In this document: positions 25,916-37,035 of the stretch, piece by piece
How the letters are laid out: each line of letters opens with the position of its first letter
Position numbering within the stretch: position 1 is the stretch's first letter
Origin: Corynebacterium incognita
Lineage (GTDB): Bacteria > Actinomycetota > Actinomycetes > Mycobacteriales > Mycobacteriaceae
Assembly (NCBI RefSeq): GCF_014217255.1
Contig: NZ_CP059404.1
Coordinates: 1,674,001 to 1,738,000 of the forward strand
Reading direction: 5' to 3'
DNA length: 64,000 nucleotides
The notes under the pieces: model-generated
Told to the model about the DNA's origin: nothing
The model's database searches: none
Seen by the model: only the letters and a program-made list of their open reading frames with translations
Position numbers and translations under genes: made by a program

Positions 25916-27938
25916 CGCCGCTGAGGTTGCGCCGCTCCAAAAGCGGCCGCACGTCCTTGTCGCGGCCGCGGAACTCCCGGTAAGCAGCCATGAAATCGCG
26001 CGAGGCGCCGGTGGACAAGATGGTGTCCCGGAAGTGCTGGCCGGCCTCGCGCAGGGCGTCGCCGCGCTCCTTAAACCATTCGAAACCGTCCGCGTCCAAA
26101 GCTTCGGCCCACAAGTAGGAGTAATAGCCGGCTGAGTAGCCGCCGGCGAAGATGTGGTTGAAGTAGGTGGAACGATAACGCGGCGCGATATCTTTGACCT
26201 CCAGCCCGGCCTCGGCGAGGGCACGGGCCTCGAACTCCGCGACGGCCTCTGCCTCCGCCGCGATTCCCTGCGCTTCCGCGGCCGTAAGGCTGTGCCACGC
26301 CAGATCGATAATCGACGCCGCGAGGTACTCGGCTGTCGCAAAGCCCTGGCCGAACTCGCTCGCGGTCTTGATGGCGGCGAGCATCTCATCGGAAATGACC
26401 TCGCCAGTATCCACGTGGCGGGCGTAGCTTTTCACAATCGCCGGTTCCAGCGCCCAGTTTTCGTTGATTTGCGACGGGAACTCCACCCAATCGCGCGGCA
26501 CATTGGTGCCGGAGAAGGTGGGGTAGCGGACGTCGGACAGCAACCCATGCAGGGCGTGGCCGAACTCGTGGAACACGGTCCGCAACTCGTCGAGATTGAG
26601 CAGCGGCGCCGAGCCGTCGGCGGGCTTGGTAATACCCATGACGTTGACCACCACGGGCTTGGTACCCAGCAGGCGCGCCTGATCCACGAACGACGACATC
26701 CAGGCGCCACCGCGCTTGCTGGGGCGACCGAAATAGTCGGTGATAAACAAGCCGATGCCCTCGTCGCCGTCGAAGACCTCCCACACGTCCACGTCGTCGG
26801 CGTAACCCTGAAGATCCGGGCGCTGAACGACGCGAATGCCGTAGAGTTTCTCCGCCGCAGCGAAGACGCCGTCCTCCACGACGCGGTCGAGTGGGAAATA
26901 CTTGCGCAGCTCTTCTTCATCGAGGGAGAAATCACGCTCGCGGACTTTGGACTCCCAATAAGGCCAATCCGCGGCGCTGAAGGATTCGCCCGCCAGTTCC
27001 GCCTGCTCGGCCAGAAGCTTGTGCTCGCCGGCGGCGTTAGTGGACGCGGCCACGGACAGATCACGCAGCAGCTTCGCGACGGCCGCGGACTCCCTCGCAG
27101 TTTCCTCCGCGATGACGAAGTTCGCGTGCGTGCGGTAGCCCAGCAGCTCGGCGCGCTCGGCGCGGAGCTGCACAGCCTCGACGAGTCCCGCGACGTTCGA
27201 TTCCGCGCCGCGGCGTTGTGACGCCTCGTACACCCGCGCACGGGCCTCCGGGGAGGCCAGGCGGGTCTGCTCGGACTGGACGGTGGGCAGCTCCAGGGGG
27301 ATGAGGTAGCCGTTGCGCCCGGCATCCTGCGCATAAGACCGGGCGGCCTCAATGCGAGAGCCTGGGAGCCCGGCGAGCTCGGCGGCGTCGTCGAAGTGGA
27401 CGGCGAGCTCGCGGGTATCGGCCAAGAGGTTGCGGCCGAACTCTTCCGAAAGGGCAGACAGGCGCTGGTTAATCTCCGACAAGCGCTGTTTGCCAGCGGC
27501 ATCCAAATCCGCGCCGGAACGGGCGAAGGAGCGCAGGAGGTGATCGTGGAGGCGGGCGGACTCGGCGTCGGCAGGCGGGGTGGCGGCCTTGACCCGGGTG
27601 TACAACGCCTCGTTGTGGTACATCGCGTCGTAGTGGGCGGCGAGGCGCGGGTAGATGTCGGCCGCGATGGCCTCCATCTCGTCGTTGGTATCGGTGCCGG
27701 AGAGGTTGCCGAATACCGCCATGACGCGCTGCAGGTCTTGGCCGGAGGCCTCCAGTGCTTCCACGGTGTTTTCCCACGTGGGGGCCTCGTTGTTGGTGGC
27801 GATGGCTGCGATCTCCGCGCTGTGGCGTGCCAGGGCCTCGTCGAAAGCGGGGCGGTAGTGCTCCACCGAGATGGCCGCGAAATCCGGGAGGCCATAGGGC
27901 AGGGGTGAGGGGTGCAGAAGTGGGTTTGATGGGTTCAT
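25896..27938 (-). CDS. M3-family zinc oligopeptidase (Dcp/oligopeptidase A type)
   Basis: A 680-residue metallopeptidase. The zinc site HEFGHALHG is intact, followed at the usual distance by the third ligand region (FPSQINENW) and, near the C terminus, by the substrate-binding segment FNHIFAGGYSAGYYSYLWAEAL. No signal peptide, so cytoplasmic. It trims short peptides from protein turnover and cleaved signal peptides; peptidyl-dipeptidase and oligopeptidase A activities are hard to separate by eye. It is divergent from the cysI cluster, sharing a 178-base intergenic region. Confidence 0.93.
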   Translation of the reverse strand: MNPSNPLLHPSPLPYGLPDFAAISVEHYRPAFDEALARHSAEIAAIATNNEAPTWENTVEALEASGQDLQRVMAVFGNLSGTDTNDEMEAIAADIYPRLAAHYDAMYHNEALYTRVKAATPPADAESARLHDHLLRSFARSGADLDAAGKQRLSEINQRLSALSEEFGRNLLADTRELAVHFDDAAELAGLPGSRIEAARSYAQDAGRNGYLIPLELPTVQSEQTRLASPEARARVYEASQRRGAESNVAGLVEAVQLRAERAELLGYRTHANFVIAEETARESAAVAKLLRDLSVAASTNAAGEHKLLAEQAELAGESFSAADWPYWESKVRERDFSLDEEELRKYFPLDRVVEDGVFAAAEKLYGIRVVQRPDLQGYADDVDVWEVFDGDEGIGLFITDYFGRPSKRGGAWMSSFVDQARLLGTKPVVVNVMGITKPADGSAPLLNLDELRTVFHEFGHALHGLLSDVRYPTFSGTNVPRDWVEFPSQINENWALEPAIVKSYARHVDTGEVISDEMLAAIKTASEFGQGFATAEYLAASIIDLAWHSLTAAEAQGIAAEAEAVAEFEARALAEAGLEVKDIAPRYRSTYFNHIFAGGYSAGYYSYLWAEALDADGFEWFKERGDALREAGQHFRDTILSTGASRDFMAAYREFRGRDKDVRPLLERRNLSGATRLEQ

Positions 27939-27981
27939 GGGGACTAAGTTACCTGGTTCACAGGGCTGGGGAGGGTGGTTT

Positions 27982-28036
27982 TATATTCCCTGGCGTACTT
28001 GGTGTGGCCAGGGAGATTTAGTTTGCACCGATCGGT
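27982..28036 (+). promoter_or_regulatory. cysI promoter candidate with two inverted repeats
   Basis: A -10 candidate TATATT (27982-27987) is followed by TCCCTGGC-N12-GCCAGGGA (27987-28014), a perfect 8-base inverted repeat, and by the 10-base palindrome ACCGATCGGT (28027-28036). The leader would be about 120 bases with AAGGAAG (28101-28107) as ribosome binding site. In C. glutamicum sulfate-assimilation genes are controlled by CysR under McbR; whether either element is such a site is inference. Confidence 0.4.
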
Positions 28037-28116
28037 CTGTATGGAAAGTACCGAGTTGTTCGATAGCGTTGTGGGCACCACAAATTACCGGACGTTATAT
28101 AAGGAAGACTCTCGCC

Positions 28117-29787
28117 ATGACGACTGCCACATCCCGCCGCCCCCGCGCCAAGAAGCCGGAGGGCCAGTGGAAAATCGACGGTCGCTCGCCGTTAAACGCC
28201 GATGAACGCATCAAGCAAGACGACGGCGGGCTCTCCGCGAAGCAGCGCGTGATTGACATTTACTCCAAACAGGGTTTTAGCTCCATCCCGCCGGAGGACC
28301 TGGCGCCACGGTTCAAGTGGCTGGGGTTGTATACCCAGCGCAAACAGAACCTGGGCGGCGAGCTTACTGCGCAGCTGGAGAATTCGGAGCTGCAGGACGA
28401 GTACTTCATGATGCGCGTGCGTTTCGACGGCGGGCGCGTCACCCCGGAGCAGCTTCGCGTGGTGGGCGAGATTTCCCGCGATTTCGCGCGCAGCACCGCG
28501 GACTTCACTGACCGCCAAAACATCCAGCTGCACTGGATCCGCATCGAGGACGTGCCGGAGATCTGGGAGCGTCTCGACGCCGTGGGCCTGTCCACCCTCA
28601 TGGGATGCGGCGACGTCCCCCGCGTGATCCTCGGATCCCCCACCGCCGGGGTGGCCGCGGACGAAGTCATCGACGCCACCCCGGCCATCGACACCATTGT
28701 CCGTGATTATCTGCCGCGCGAGGAATTCCACAACCTGCCCCGCAAATTTAAAACCGCCATCTCCGGCAACCTGCGCCAAGACGTCACGCACGAAATCCAA
28801 GACGTCGCGTTCATCGGCGTCAACCACCCCATCTACGGCCCCGGCTTCGACTGCTTCGTCGGCGGCGGACTGTCCACCAACCCCATGCTCGCGCAGTCGC
28901 TGGGCGCCTTCGTGCCGCTCGAGCGCGTGCCTGAGGTCTGGGCAGGTGTCGTACGCATCTTCCGCGACTACGGTTACCGCCGCCTCCGCAACCGCGCGCG
29001 CCTGAAGTTCCTCGTTGCCGAATGGGGCATTGAGAAGTTCCGCGAGGTGCTCGAAACCGACTACCTCGACGCCCCGCTTGCCGACGCCCCGGCCACCCCA
29101 CTCAACCCCGGGCACCGCGACCACCTCGGCGTGCACCCCCAGCGCGACGGACGTTATTACGTCGGTGTCAAGCCCACCGTCGGGCACGCCACCGGCGAGC
29201 AGCTGGTGGCGATCGCGGACGTCGCCAAGCGCTTTGGCATCGAACGCATCCGCACCACGCCGTACAAGGAGCTGCTGTTTTTGGATGTCGACGAGTCGGA
29301 CCTGCTCGCGCTTGGCGCCGCGCTCGACGATGTCGGTTTATACACCAAGCCCTCCGAATTCCGCCGCGGCATCATTTCTTGCACGGGCCTGGAGTTTTGC
29401 AAGCTCGCGCACGTGACCACGAAGTCGCGGGCCATCGAGCTCGTCGACGAACTCGAAGAACGCATCGGTAACCTCGACGTCCCTATCTCCATCTCGCTGA
29501 ACGGCTGCCCCAACTCCTGCGCCCGTACCCAGGTCTCCGACATTGGCCTCAAGGGGCAAACCGTCACCGACGCAGACGGCAATCGCGTCGAAGGCTTCCA
29601 GGTCCACCTTGGCGGCGCGCTAGGCCTGGATCCGGAGTTTGGCCGCAAGGTGCGCGGGCATAAGGTCATCGCGGATGAGCTCGGCGACTACTGCGTCCGC
29701 GTCATCAACAACTACCTCGACCAGCGCGAGGACGGAGAGCAGTTCCGCGACTGGGTACTCCGCGCCGACGACAAGGATCTCTCATGA
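28117..29787 (+). CDS. cysI: Ferredoxin-dependent sulfite reductase
   Basis: A 556-residue sirohaem reductase of the nitrite/sulfite reductase family. Two ferrodoxin-like halves (around residues 75-135 and 330-395) flank sirohaem-binding repeats, and Cys422, Cys428 (ISCTGLEFC), Cys464 and Cys468 (NGCPNSC) hold the [4Fe-4S] cluster that bridges to sirohaem. It reduces sulfite to sulfide for MetY and cysteine synthase. The ATG at 28117 has AAGGAAG 9 bases upstream; the frame is open further back but without similarity. Context with a sirohaem chelatase, uroporphyrinogen methyltransferase and CysX favours sulfite over nitrite. Confidence 0.92.
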   Translation: MTTATSRRPRAKKPEGQWKIDGRSPLNADERIKQDDGGLSAKQRVIDIYSKQGFSSIPPEDLAPRFKWLGLYTQRKQNLGGELTAQLENSELQDEYFMMRVRFDGGRVTPEQLRVVGEISRDFARSTADFTDRQNIQLHWIRIEDVPEIWERLDAVGLSTLMGCGDVPRVILGSPTAGVAADEVIDATPAIDTIVRDYLPREEFHNLPRKFKTAISGNLRQDVTHEIQDVAFIGVNHPIYGPGFDCFVGGGLSTNPMLAQSLGAFVPLERVPEVWAGVVRIFRDYGYRRLRNRARLKFLVAEWGIEKFREVLETDYLDAPLADAPATPLNPGHRDHLGVHPQRDGRYYVGVKPTVGHATGEQLVAIADVAKRFGIERIRTTPYKELLFLDVDESDLLALGAALDDVGLYTKPSEFRRGIISCTGLEFCKLAHVTTKSRAIELVDELEERIGNLDVPISISLNGCPNSCARTQVSDIGLKGQTVTDADGNRVEGFQVHLGGALGLDPEFGRKVRGHKVIADELGDYCVRVINNYLDQREDGEQFRDWVLRADDKDLS

Positions 29788-30023
29788 GTTTTCGTCGCGA
29801 ACCCAACCCCCACCGCAACCACCCGCTGCACTGCCCGTATTGCGCCGGCGTCGAACTGTTTCCGGCCACCGACACCGACTTCGCGTGGAAGTGCAACGAG
29901 TGCCTGCGGGTGTTCTCGGTCCAGTTCCACGGCCAAGACGACCCCGCCCATGCACCCGCGCCCGCAGATTCTTCGGCCGCGGCACTGCAGCGCTCGTTGG
30001 ATAAACGAGGCCACCTCACATGA
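29784..30023 (+). CDS. cysX: CysX-like small cysteine-rich protein
   Basis: A 79-residue protein overlapping cysI by ATGA. Two CxxC pairs, HCPYC (residues 16-20) and KCNEC (about 36-40), form a rubredoxin- or zinc-ribbon-like knuckle; the rest is charged or alanine/proline-rich. In the C. glutamicum cysIXHDNYZ cluster a protein of this kind sits at the same position and is proposed as an electron carrier for sulfite reductase. Its coupling to cysI supports that, but metal binding is not shown. Confidence 0.8.
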   Translation: MSFRREPNPHRNHPLHCPYCAGVELFPATDTDFAWKCNECLRVFSVQFHGQDDPAHAPAPADSSAAALQRSLDKRGHLT

Positions 30024-30658
30024 CCGCGCTCATCACCTTGTCCCACGGCTCCCGGCACCCGCGTGCGCTCGCCGGTATAACGGCGCTGACCCGCGCCGCT
30101 GCCGCGCGCCTCGGCGTGCCCGGTTACGCGGCGCACCTGGAATTCAACGCCCCCGACCTGCCCACGCTCGCCGCCGAGCTTGCCGACGCCGGCCACACTC
30201 ATGCCATCGTCGTACCGCTGCTGTTCACCCGCGGCTTCCACCACACCCACGACGTACCCCGCGCTGTCACCGCTGCTGGTGCTCACCTCAACGTGCAGCT
30301 CGCGCCGGGGCTCGGCACTGGCGCCGACCTCGCCCACCTGCTGGCGACACAAGATCCCGACCTGCTCTACTCCGTCGGGTCCAGCGACCCGGCCGCCACC
30401 GCCGCGATGCACGCGCTCGCCGTAAACGTCGCCGAGCGCATCGACAAGCCCTGCCGGATGGTGTTTGCGACCAAGGGTGGTGCGGACGTCGTCAAGCGTT
30501 GCCCCGGTGCCAAGGTTGCGCCGGTCTTTGTCACCCACGGCCTGCTACTCGACGCCCTGCCGACCGCCGTAGCCCCCTTAGGCACCCGGCTCGCCCCGCT
30601 GGTCGCCGACCGATATTTGCAGGTTCAATCCCAAGGAGCAGTATGCGTACCCTCTTAG
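30020..30658 (+). CDS. Sirohydrochlorin chelatase (CbiX/SirB-like)
   Basis: A 212-residue CbiX-family chelatase. The first half begins LITLSHGSRHP, giving the metal/catalytic histidine, with a second conserved His in FTRGFHHTHDVP; the second half repeats the fold more weakly (APVFVTHGLLLDALPTAVAPLG). It should insert ferrous iron into sirohydrochlorin to make sirohaem for cysI. It starts in an ATGA overlap with cysX. The equivalent gene in C. glutamicum (cysY) has the same position. Confidence 0.85.
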   Translation: MTALITLSHGSRHPRALAGITALTRAAAARLGVPGYAAHLEFNAPDLPTLAAELADAGHTHAIVVPLLFTRGFHHTHDVPRAVTAAGAHLNVQLAPGLGTGADLAHLLATQDPDLLYSVGSSDPAATAAMHALAVNVAERIDKPCRMVFATKGGADVVKRCPGAKVAPVFVTHGLLLDALPTAVAPLGTRLAPLVADRYLQVQSQGAVCVPS

Positions 30659-31557
30659 TCATAGCCATTGCGGGCGCGGCCGCGCAGCTCGTTGACGGCG
30701 GAATTGGCATGGGCTTCGGAGCCACCTCGACGTCGTTGCTGCTCCTGCTCGCGGGCCTGGGCCCGGCGCAAGCATCGGCGGTGGTGCACACCGCGGGAGT
30801 GGGCACAACCTTGGTGTCGGGCCTGAGCCACTGGCACTTCAACAACGTCAACTGGTCCGTGGTGCTGCGTCTGGGTGTGCCGGGCGCTATAGCGTCGTTT
30901 GCGGGCGCGACGGTGCTGTCCACCATATCGCTGGAGGCCGCGACGCCCGTGACGTCAGCGATTCTGGTGCTCATCGGAGCGAACCTGGTGTGGCGGTTTA
31001 GCCGTCGCCAGGTGCGGGTACACCACACCGGCCAGCGGCATTCGACGTGGTTTTTAGGCGGGCTTGGACTAGTCGGCGGGTTCGTTGATGCCAGCGGTGG
31101 CGGCGGCTGGGGCCCGGTGACCACCTCGACGCTCATGGGTATTGGTCGCGAAGAGCCGCGCCGGATAGTGGGCACCGTATCGGCGTCAGAGTTTCTCGTC
31201 TCCCTCGGCGCCACGCTCGGTTTCGCAGTCGGGCTGTGGGACGACCTAACGGCCAACGCGGCGGCTGTGGGAGCGCTGCTCATCGGCGGAATGCTGACCG
31301 CACCGGTGGCGGCGTGGCTAGTTAACCGGCTCAACCCCGTCGCCCTGGGCTGCATGGTGGGCGCGGCGATCGTGGCGCTCAATATCGACGGAGTAGTCCC
31401 CGGCACCCCGGCCTGGGTCATCATCGCGCTGCTGGTCATCGGCGCTGCGTTGAGTGCGCGCGCCGTGTATCGCCTCCGCCGTGTTACGGCCGTTGCCATT
31501 GCCGAGCAACAGCCATCCGGTCGCGAGGACCTTACAAGCCCGCTACCTCACCGATAA
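30643..31557 (+). CDS. TauE/SafE-family sulfur anion permease (CysZ-like)
   Basis: A 304-residue membrane protein with about eight helices. It starts at the ATG at 30643, with AAGGAG 5 bases upstream, inside the end of the chelatase gene (16-base overlap). Glycine-rich motifs GGIGMGFGATSTSLLLL and GGFVDASGGGGWGPVTTSTLMG are the paired TauE/SafE signatures. In C. glutamicum the last gene of the cys cluster (cysZ) encodes such a permease, proposed to take up sulfate or export sulfite. With sulfate-reduction genes absent here, the substrate may be sulfite. The 3' end overlaps cobA by 26 bases. Confidence 0.88.
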   Translation: MRTLLVIAIAGAAAQLVDGGIGMGFGATSTSLLLLLAGLGPAQASAVVHTAGVGTTLVSGLSHWHFNNVNWSVVLRLGVPGAIASFAGATVLSTISLEAATPVTSAILVLIGANLVWRFSRRQVRVHHTGQRHSTWFLGGLGLVGGFVDASGGGGWGPVTTSTLMGIGREEPRRIVGTVSASEFLVSLGATLGFAVGLWDDLTANAAAVGALLIGGMLTAPVAAWLVNRLNPVALGCMVGAAIVALNIDGVVPGTPAWVIIALLVIGAALSARAVYRLRRVTAVAIAEQQPSGREDLTSPLPHR

Positions 31558-32260
31558 CAATCACCGCCGGCGGGGCAATCGGCGTCTGCTTGACGACGTC
31601 GCCCAGCTCACCCAGCGTGCAGCGCACCGCGCGCTGCGAGTCCATGGTGCCGTCGGCGATAATTGCCGCGGGCGTTGCGGCGTCCATGCCCTCGGCCTGT
31701 AGCGTCGTCGCGATGGCACCGGCGTTCTTGACGCCCATGACAATGCTCAAGGTAGCCCCCGAGCGGGCGAGCGCGCCCCAGTCGACCAGGGACTTCGGGT
31801 GGCCCGGCGGGAGGTGCCCGGACACGATCGTCGCCGCGTGCACAACACCACGCTGGGTCACAGGCACGTCGACAACGCCCGGCACCGCCACCGCCGACGT
31901 CACGCCGGGCACCACCTGATACTCCAGACCCGCCGCCCGCAGCGCCTGGACCTCTTCGAAACCACGCCCGAACACGAACGGGTCGCCACCTTTGAGCCGG
32001 ACGACCTTACGTCCAGCACGCGCATGCGACACCAGTAGTGCGTTGATTTTCTCCTGCGACGTTTGGCGCTGATACGGCAGCTTCGATACGTCGACAATGT
32101 CCTTGCCCGCGGTATCGCAGAGCTTATCCAGCTCGGAGGCCGGGCCGAGGTGATCGGCGAGGATGACATCGGCGTCGACAAGCGCACGCTGGCCGCGCAC
32201 CGTGATGAGGTCCCACGCACCAGGTCCGCCGCCTACTAACACGACAGGAAAGATCGTCAT
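31532..32260 (-). CDS. cobA: Uroporphyrinogen-III C-methyltransferase
   Basis: A 242-residue SUMT. Conserved: VGGGPGAWDLITVRG (S-adenosylmethionine loop), LADHLGP, RLKGGDPFVFGRGFEEV, VVPGVTSAVAVPG and the PVTQRG motif. It makes precorrin-2 for sirohaem, feeding the chelatase on the other strand, so the convergent genes serve one pathway. No precorrin-2 dehydrogenase domain (CysG N-terminal part) is fused or encoded nearby; it must be elsewhere. The 3' end overlaps the permease gene by 26 bases. Confidence 0.93.
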   Translation of the reverse strand: MTIFPVVLVGGGPGAWDLITVRGQRALVDADVILADHLGPASELDKLCDTAGKDIVDVSKLPYQRQTSQEKINALLVSHARAGRKVVRLKGGDPFVFGRGFEEVQALRAAGLEYQVVPGVTSAVAVPGVVDVPVTQRGVVHAATIVSGHLPPGHPKSLVDWGALARSGATLSIVMGVKNAGAIATTLQAEGMDAATPAAIIADGTMDSQRAVRCTLGELGDVVKQTPIAPPAVIVIGEVAGL

Positions 32261-32286
32261 AGCGCACTAGCCTAGCGCGCCCGAAT

Positions 32287-33372
32287 TTAGACAAGCTCCA
32301 TTGCACCCAACGCCGTGTTGTCGTGGGTGTTGCGCAACCATCGTCCGCCGGGGGAGCGGTAGTACACCTTGCCATCGACCCGGTGTATTCGCCCGCGATT
32401 GGGCGGGGCATTCGGGTTATCGTCGTTGACTCCGTTGTGATATTTGCACAGCATCGTCAGGTTCGCCGGTGTCGTGTCACCGCCGTAGACGTGGGCTTCA
32501 ATGTGGTGCGCCTCGCAGCGGTCCGACGGCACCTGGCAGTCCGGCCACGGGCACACCAGGGTCTCCGCCCGGGCCAGCACACGTTGTTTCCAGTTCGCAA
32601 ACCGCGCCTTATAGAGGTTCACCGGCCCGGCCGTGGGGTGAAAGAGCCCGGCGTAGATTTCGCCGTCGAGGGTGTCCAGCCACTGGGCGCCGGTCATGGT
32701 GGTGCCGTCGGAGCAGCCGAGGATGACGTCGTCGCCGTCGCCCCGCAGGATGGTGCAGGCGTCGTTGAGGCCCACCGCGATCACTGTGCGGTACGTCGGC
32801 TTGACGACGCCCCCGTCTCCCGCCACGTGGTCCCAGAATGCGGCGGCGAGCGCCTGGGTCCGGGGCGCGGTGGTGCCATCAGGCACGCGGGTGTCGAGCG
32901 CTTTTTCTAGCGCGGTGATGACGTGCTGGTCGCCGCAGACGGTGAGGGTGCGCATGCCGCCGCGCACGCGGGAAAAGCGCACGCCCGCCCGCGGTGTAGA
33001 TTCGGCGCCGAGTTCGCGCACCCGCCGGGCGCCGTGGGCGTTGACCTCGTCGACGGTGCCGGCCAGGGCGCACAGTTCTTCCCGGAGCGCCCAGGCCTGG
33101 CCGCGCTTGCGCAATGTGCGGGCGTGGCGCTCGATGATCCGCAGGCGTTCCAGCGAGTGCCCGGCGGCTTCTGCGGCGGCGATGGCGCGTTCTTGGCGAC
33201 GCGGGGAGTCCGCGGGGCCGAAGTACACCTCTGCCAGCCGTTCCCATTCCCGCGCCTGAGACAGCGGCAGCCCGAGCACGGACGCGACGTCATACGGCGA
33301 GCGTGCGGCACACGCCCGTAGTACGGCGATGCCGTTACGGGCGATGTGCGCAAGCTGCTCGAAGATGTCCAT
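32287..33372 (-). CDS. HNH endonuclease-like protein with DUF222 (13E12 family)
   Basis: A protein of about 361 residues from ATG 33372 (the frame stays open to 33474 but starts poorly there). The N-terminal two thirds is the helical DUF222 region of the actinobacterial 13E12 repeat family; the C terminus is an HNH nuclease domain: CPWPDCQVPSDRCEAHHIEAHVYGGDTTPANLTMLCKYHN, with two zinc-type cysteines before the HH and the final H. Such genes are multi-copy and variable in corynebacteria and mycobacteria and have been regarded as mobile or selfish; the cellular role is unknown. Confidence 0.88.
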   Translation of the reverse strand: MDIFEQLAHIARNGIAVLRACAARSPYDVASVLGLPLSQAREWERLAEVYFGPADSPRRQERAIAAAEAAGHSLERLRIIERHARTLRKRGQAWALREELCALAGTVDEVNAHGARRVRELGAESTPRAGVRFSRVRGGMRTLTVCGDQHVITALEKALDTRVPDGTTAPRTQALAAAFWDHVAGDGGVVKPTYRTVIAVGLNDACTILRGDGDDVILGCSDGTTMTGAQWLDTLDGEIYAGLFHPTAGPVNLYKARFANWKQRVLARAETLVCPWPDCQVPSDRCEAHHIEAHVYGGDTTPANLTMLCKYHNGVNDDNPNAPPNRGRIHRVDGKVYYRSPGGRWLRNTHDNTALGAMELV

Positions 33373-33514
33373 GCCTGCAACTACAGCAGCCCCGGCGCCG
33401 CACCGCGAGGGTGCAACGTCGGGGCTGTGGATAACGTCAGTCGCAGCCGCGCGGTGGGGCGGAGTTATCCACACCCGCGCGGGCTAGGCCTTGACAAGCG
33501 CCAGCAATGAAGCG

Positions 33515-35748
<2,234 letters not shown>

Positions 35749-35805
35749 CCCGCCCTGCCTCGGCGACGGTGCGCAAGTGGCGAATAAGGGGTAGTGTTTT
35801 CGCCC

Positions 35806-37035
35806 GTGCAAAATTCTGCTTCTCGACGCCCCCGTGTTCCCCGTCAAACAGAAATCTCGCCGCAGCGCAGATCGCTGGTGATGTTGGCGCTCGCGTTGGG
35901 CGCATTTGGCATCGGTACGACGGAGTTCGTATCGATGGGTTTGCTGCCGATGATCGCCGACGATTATGCGATCACCGAGGACAAGGCGGGCCACATCATT
36001 TCCGCCTACGCGCTTGGTGTGGTGGTGGGCGCGCCGTTAATAACGGCGGTGACAGGCCTGATGCCGCGGCGGCGCCTGCTGATTATCTTGATGGCGGCGT
36101 TTACCTTGGGCAACTTTCTTTCGGTGGTGGCCACTAACTACCCGGTGCTCATGGCGGCGCGGTTTATCGCGGGCCTGCCGCACGGTGCGTATTTCTCCGT
36201 GGCAGGCCTGGCGGGCGCGTCGATGGCGGAGCCGGGCAAGCGCGGTAAGGCCGTGGCCATGGTGTCGATGGGCCTATCGGTAGCCACGGTCATCGGTGTA
36301 CCCGCGGCGCAGGCGCTTGGCGCGGCGCTGGGCTGGCATGCGGCCTACGTGGTGGTCACCATCATCGGCGCGACCACGCTTACTGCCTTGTGGTTCCTCA
36401 TGCCGCACATGACGCGCATGGCGCCCACCCGCGTGAAGACGGAGCTCTCCGCGTTCGGCAACATCAACGTCTGGCTCACCCTGATCACCGGCACCGTGGG
36501 CTTCGGCGGTATGTTCGCCGTCTACACCTACATCTCTTGGACGATGACCCAGCGCGCCGGGATGCCAGACAACCTCATGTGGCTGGTGCTCATGGCCTAC
36601 GGCGTGGGCATGGTGCTGGGCAACTTCGCCGGCGGCGCGCTCGCTGACCGCGACCTCGAAAAGGGCGTCCTGTTCGCCCTCGCGATGATCGCCGCCTCGC
36701 TCGTCGCATTTTATTTCAGTTCGCAGAACCCCATCTTAGGCACCATCAACTTCGGCATCGTCGCGTTCTTCGGGTCCACGCTCGTGCCGTCGCTGCAGAT
36801 CCGACTCATGGATGTCGCCGGCGACGCCCAGACCGTCGCCGCCGCCCTCAACCATTCCGCGCTCAACCTCGCCAATGCGTCCGGCGCGGCGCTCGGCGGC
36901 GCCGTCATCGCGGCCGGCATGGGCTACGCGGCACCCGCGCTCGCGGGCGCCTGCCTTGCCGTCGCGGGCATCGCCATCTGGCTGCTTGCGCTCGCCGTTA
37001 ATCGGCGGCGCCCAGCAGGCTCACCGCGGCGCTAA
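35806..37035 (+). CDS. MFS transporter, AraJ/DHA1-type
   Basis: A protein of about 409 residues with 12 predicted helices. After a polar, arginine-rich N terminus come the MFS signatures: GTTEFVSMGLLPMIADD in helix 1, the MPRRRLLIILMAA loop 2-3 motif, and RFIAGLPHGAYFSVAGLAGASM in helix 4, the last characteristic of the arabinose-efflux/chloramphenicol-resistance DHA1 group. Substrate unknown. GTG at 35806 is preferred because a TAGTGT box (35792-35797) ends 8 bases earlier; GTG at 35794 is the alternative. The gene is divergent from icd. Confidence 0.85.
   Translation: MQNSASRRPRVPRQTEISPQRRSLVMLALALGAFGIGTTEFVSMGLLPMIADDYAITEDKAGHIISAYALGVVVGAPLITAVTGLMPRRRLLIILMAAFTLGNFLSVVATNYPVLMAARFIAGLPHGAYFSVAGLAGASMAEPGKRGKAVAMVSMGLSVATVIGVPAAQALGAALGWHAAYVVVTIIGATTLTALWFLMPHMTRMAPTRVKTELSAFGNINVWLTLITGTVGFGGMFAVYTYISWTMTQRAGMPDNLMWLVLMAYGVGMVLGNFAGGALADRDLEKGVLFALAMIAASLVAFYFSSQNPILGTINFGIVAFFGSTLVPSLQIRLMDVAGDAQTVAAALNHSALNLANASGAALGGAVIAAGMGYAAPALAGACLAVAGIAIWLLALAVNRRRPAGSPRR

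Noticed and set aside
27961..28116. Open frame extending cysI upstream to 27937
   Set aside because: The extension lacks family similarity and contains the promoter candidate and two inverted repeats; ATG 28117 has a good ribosome binding site.
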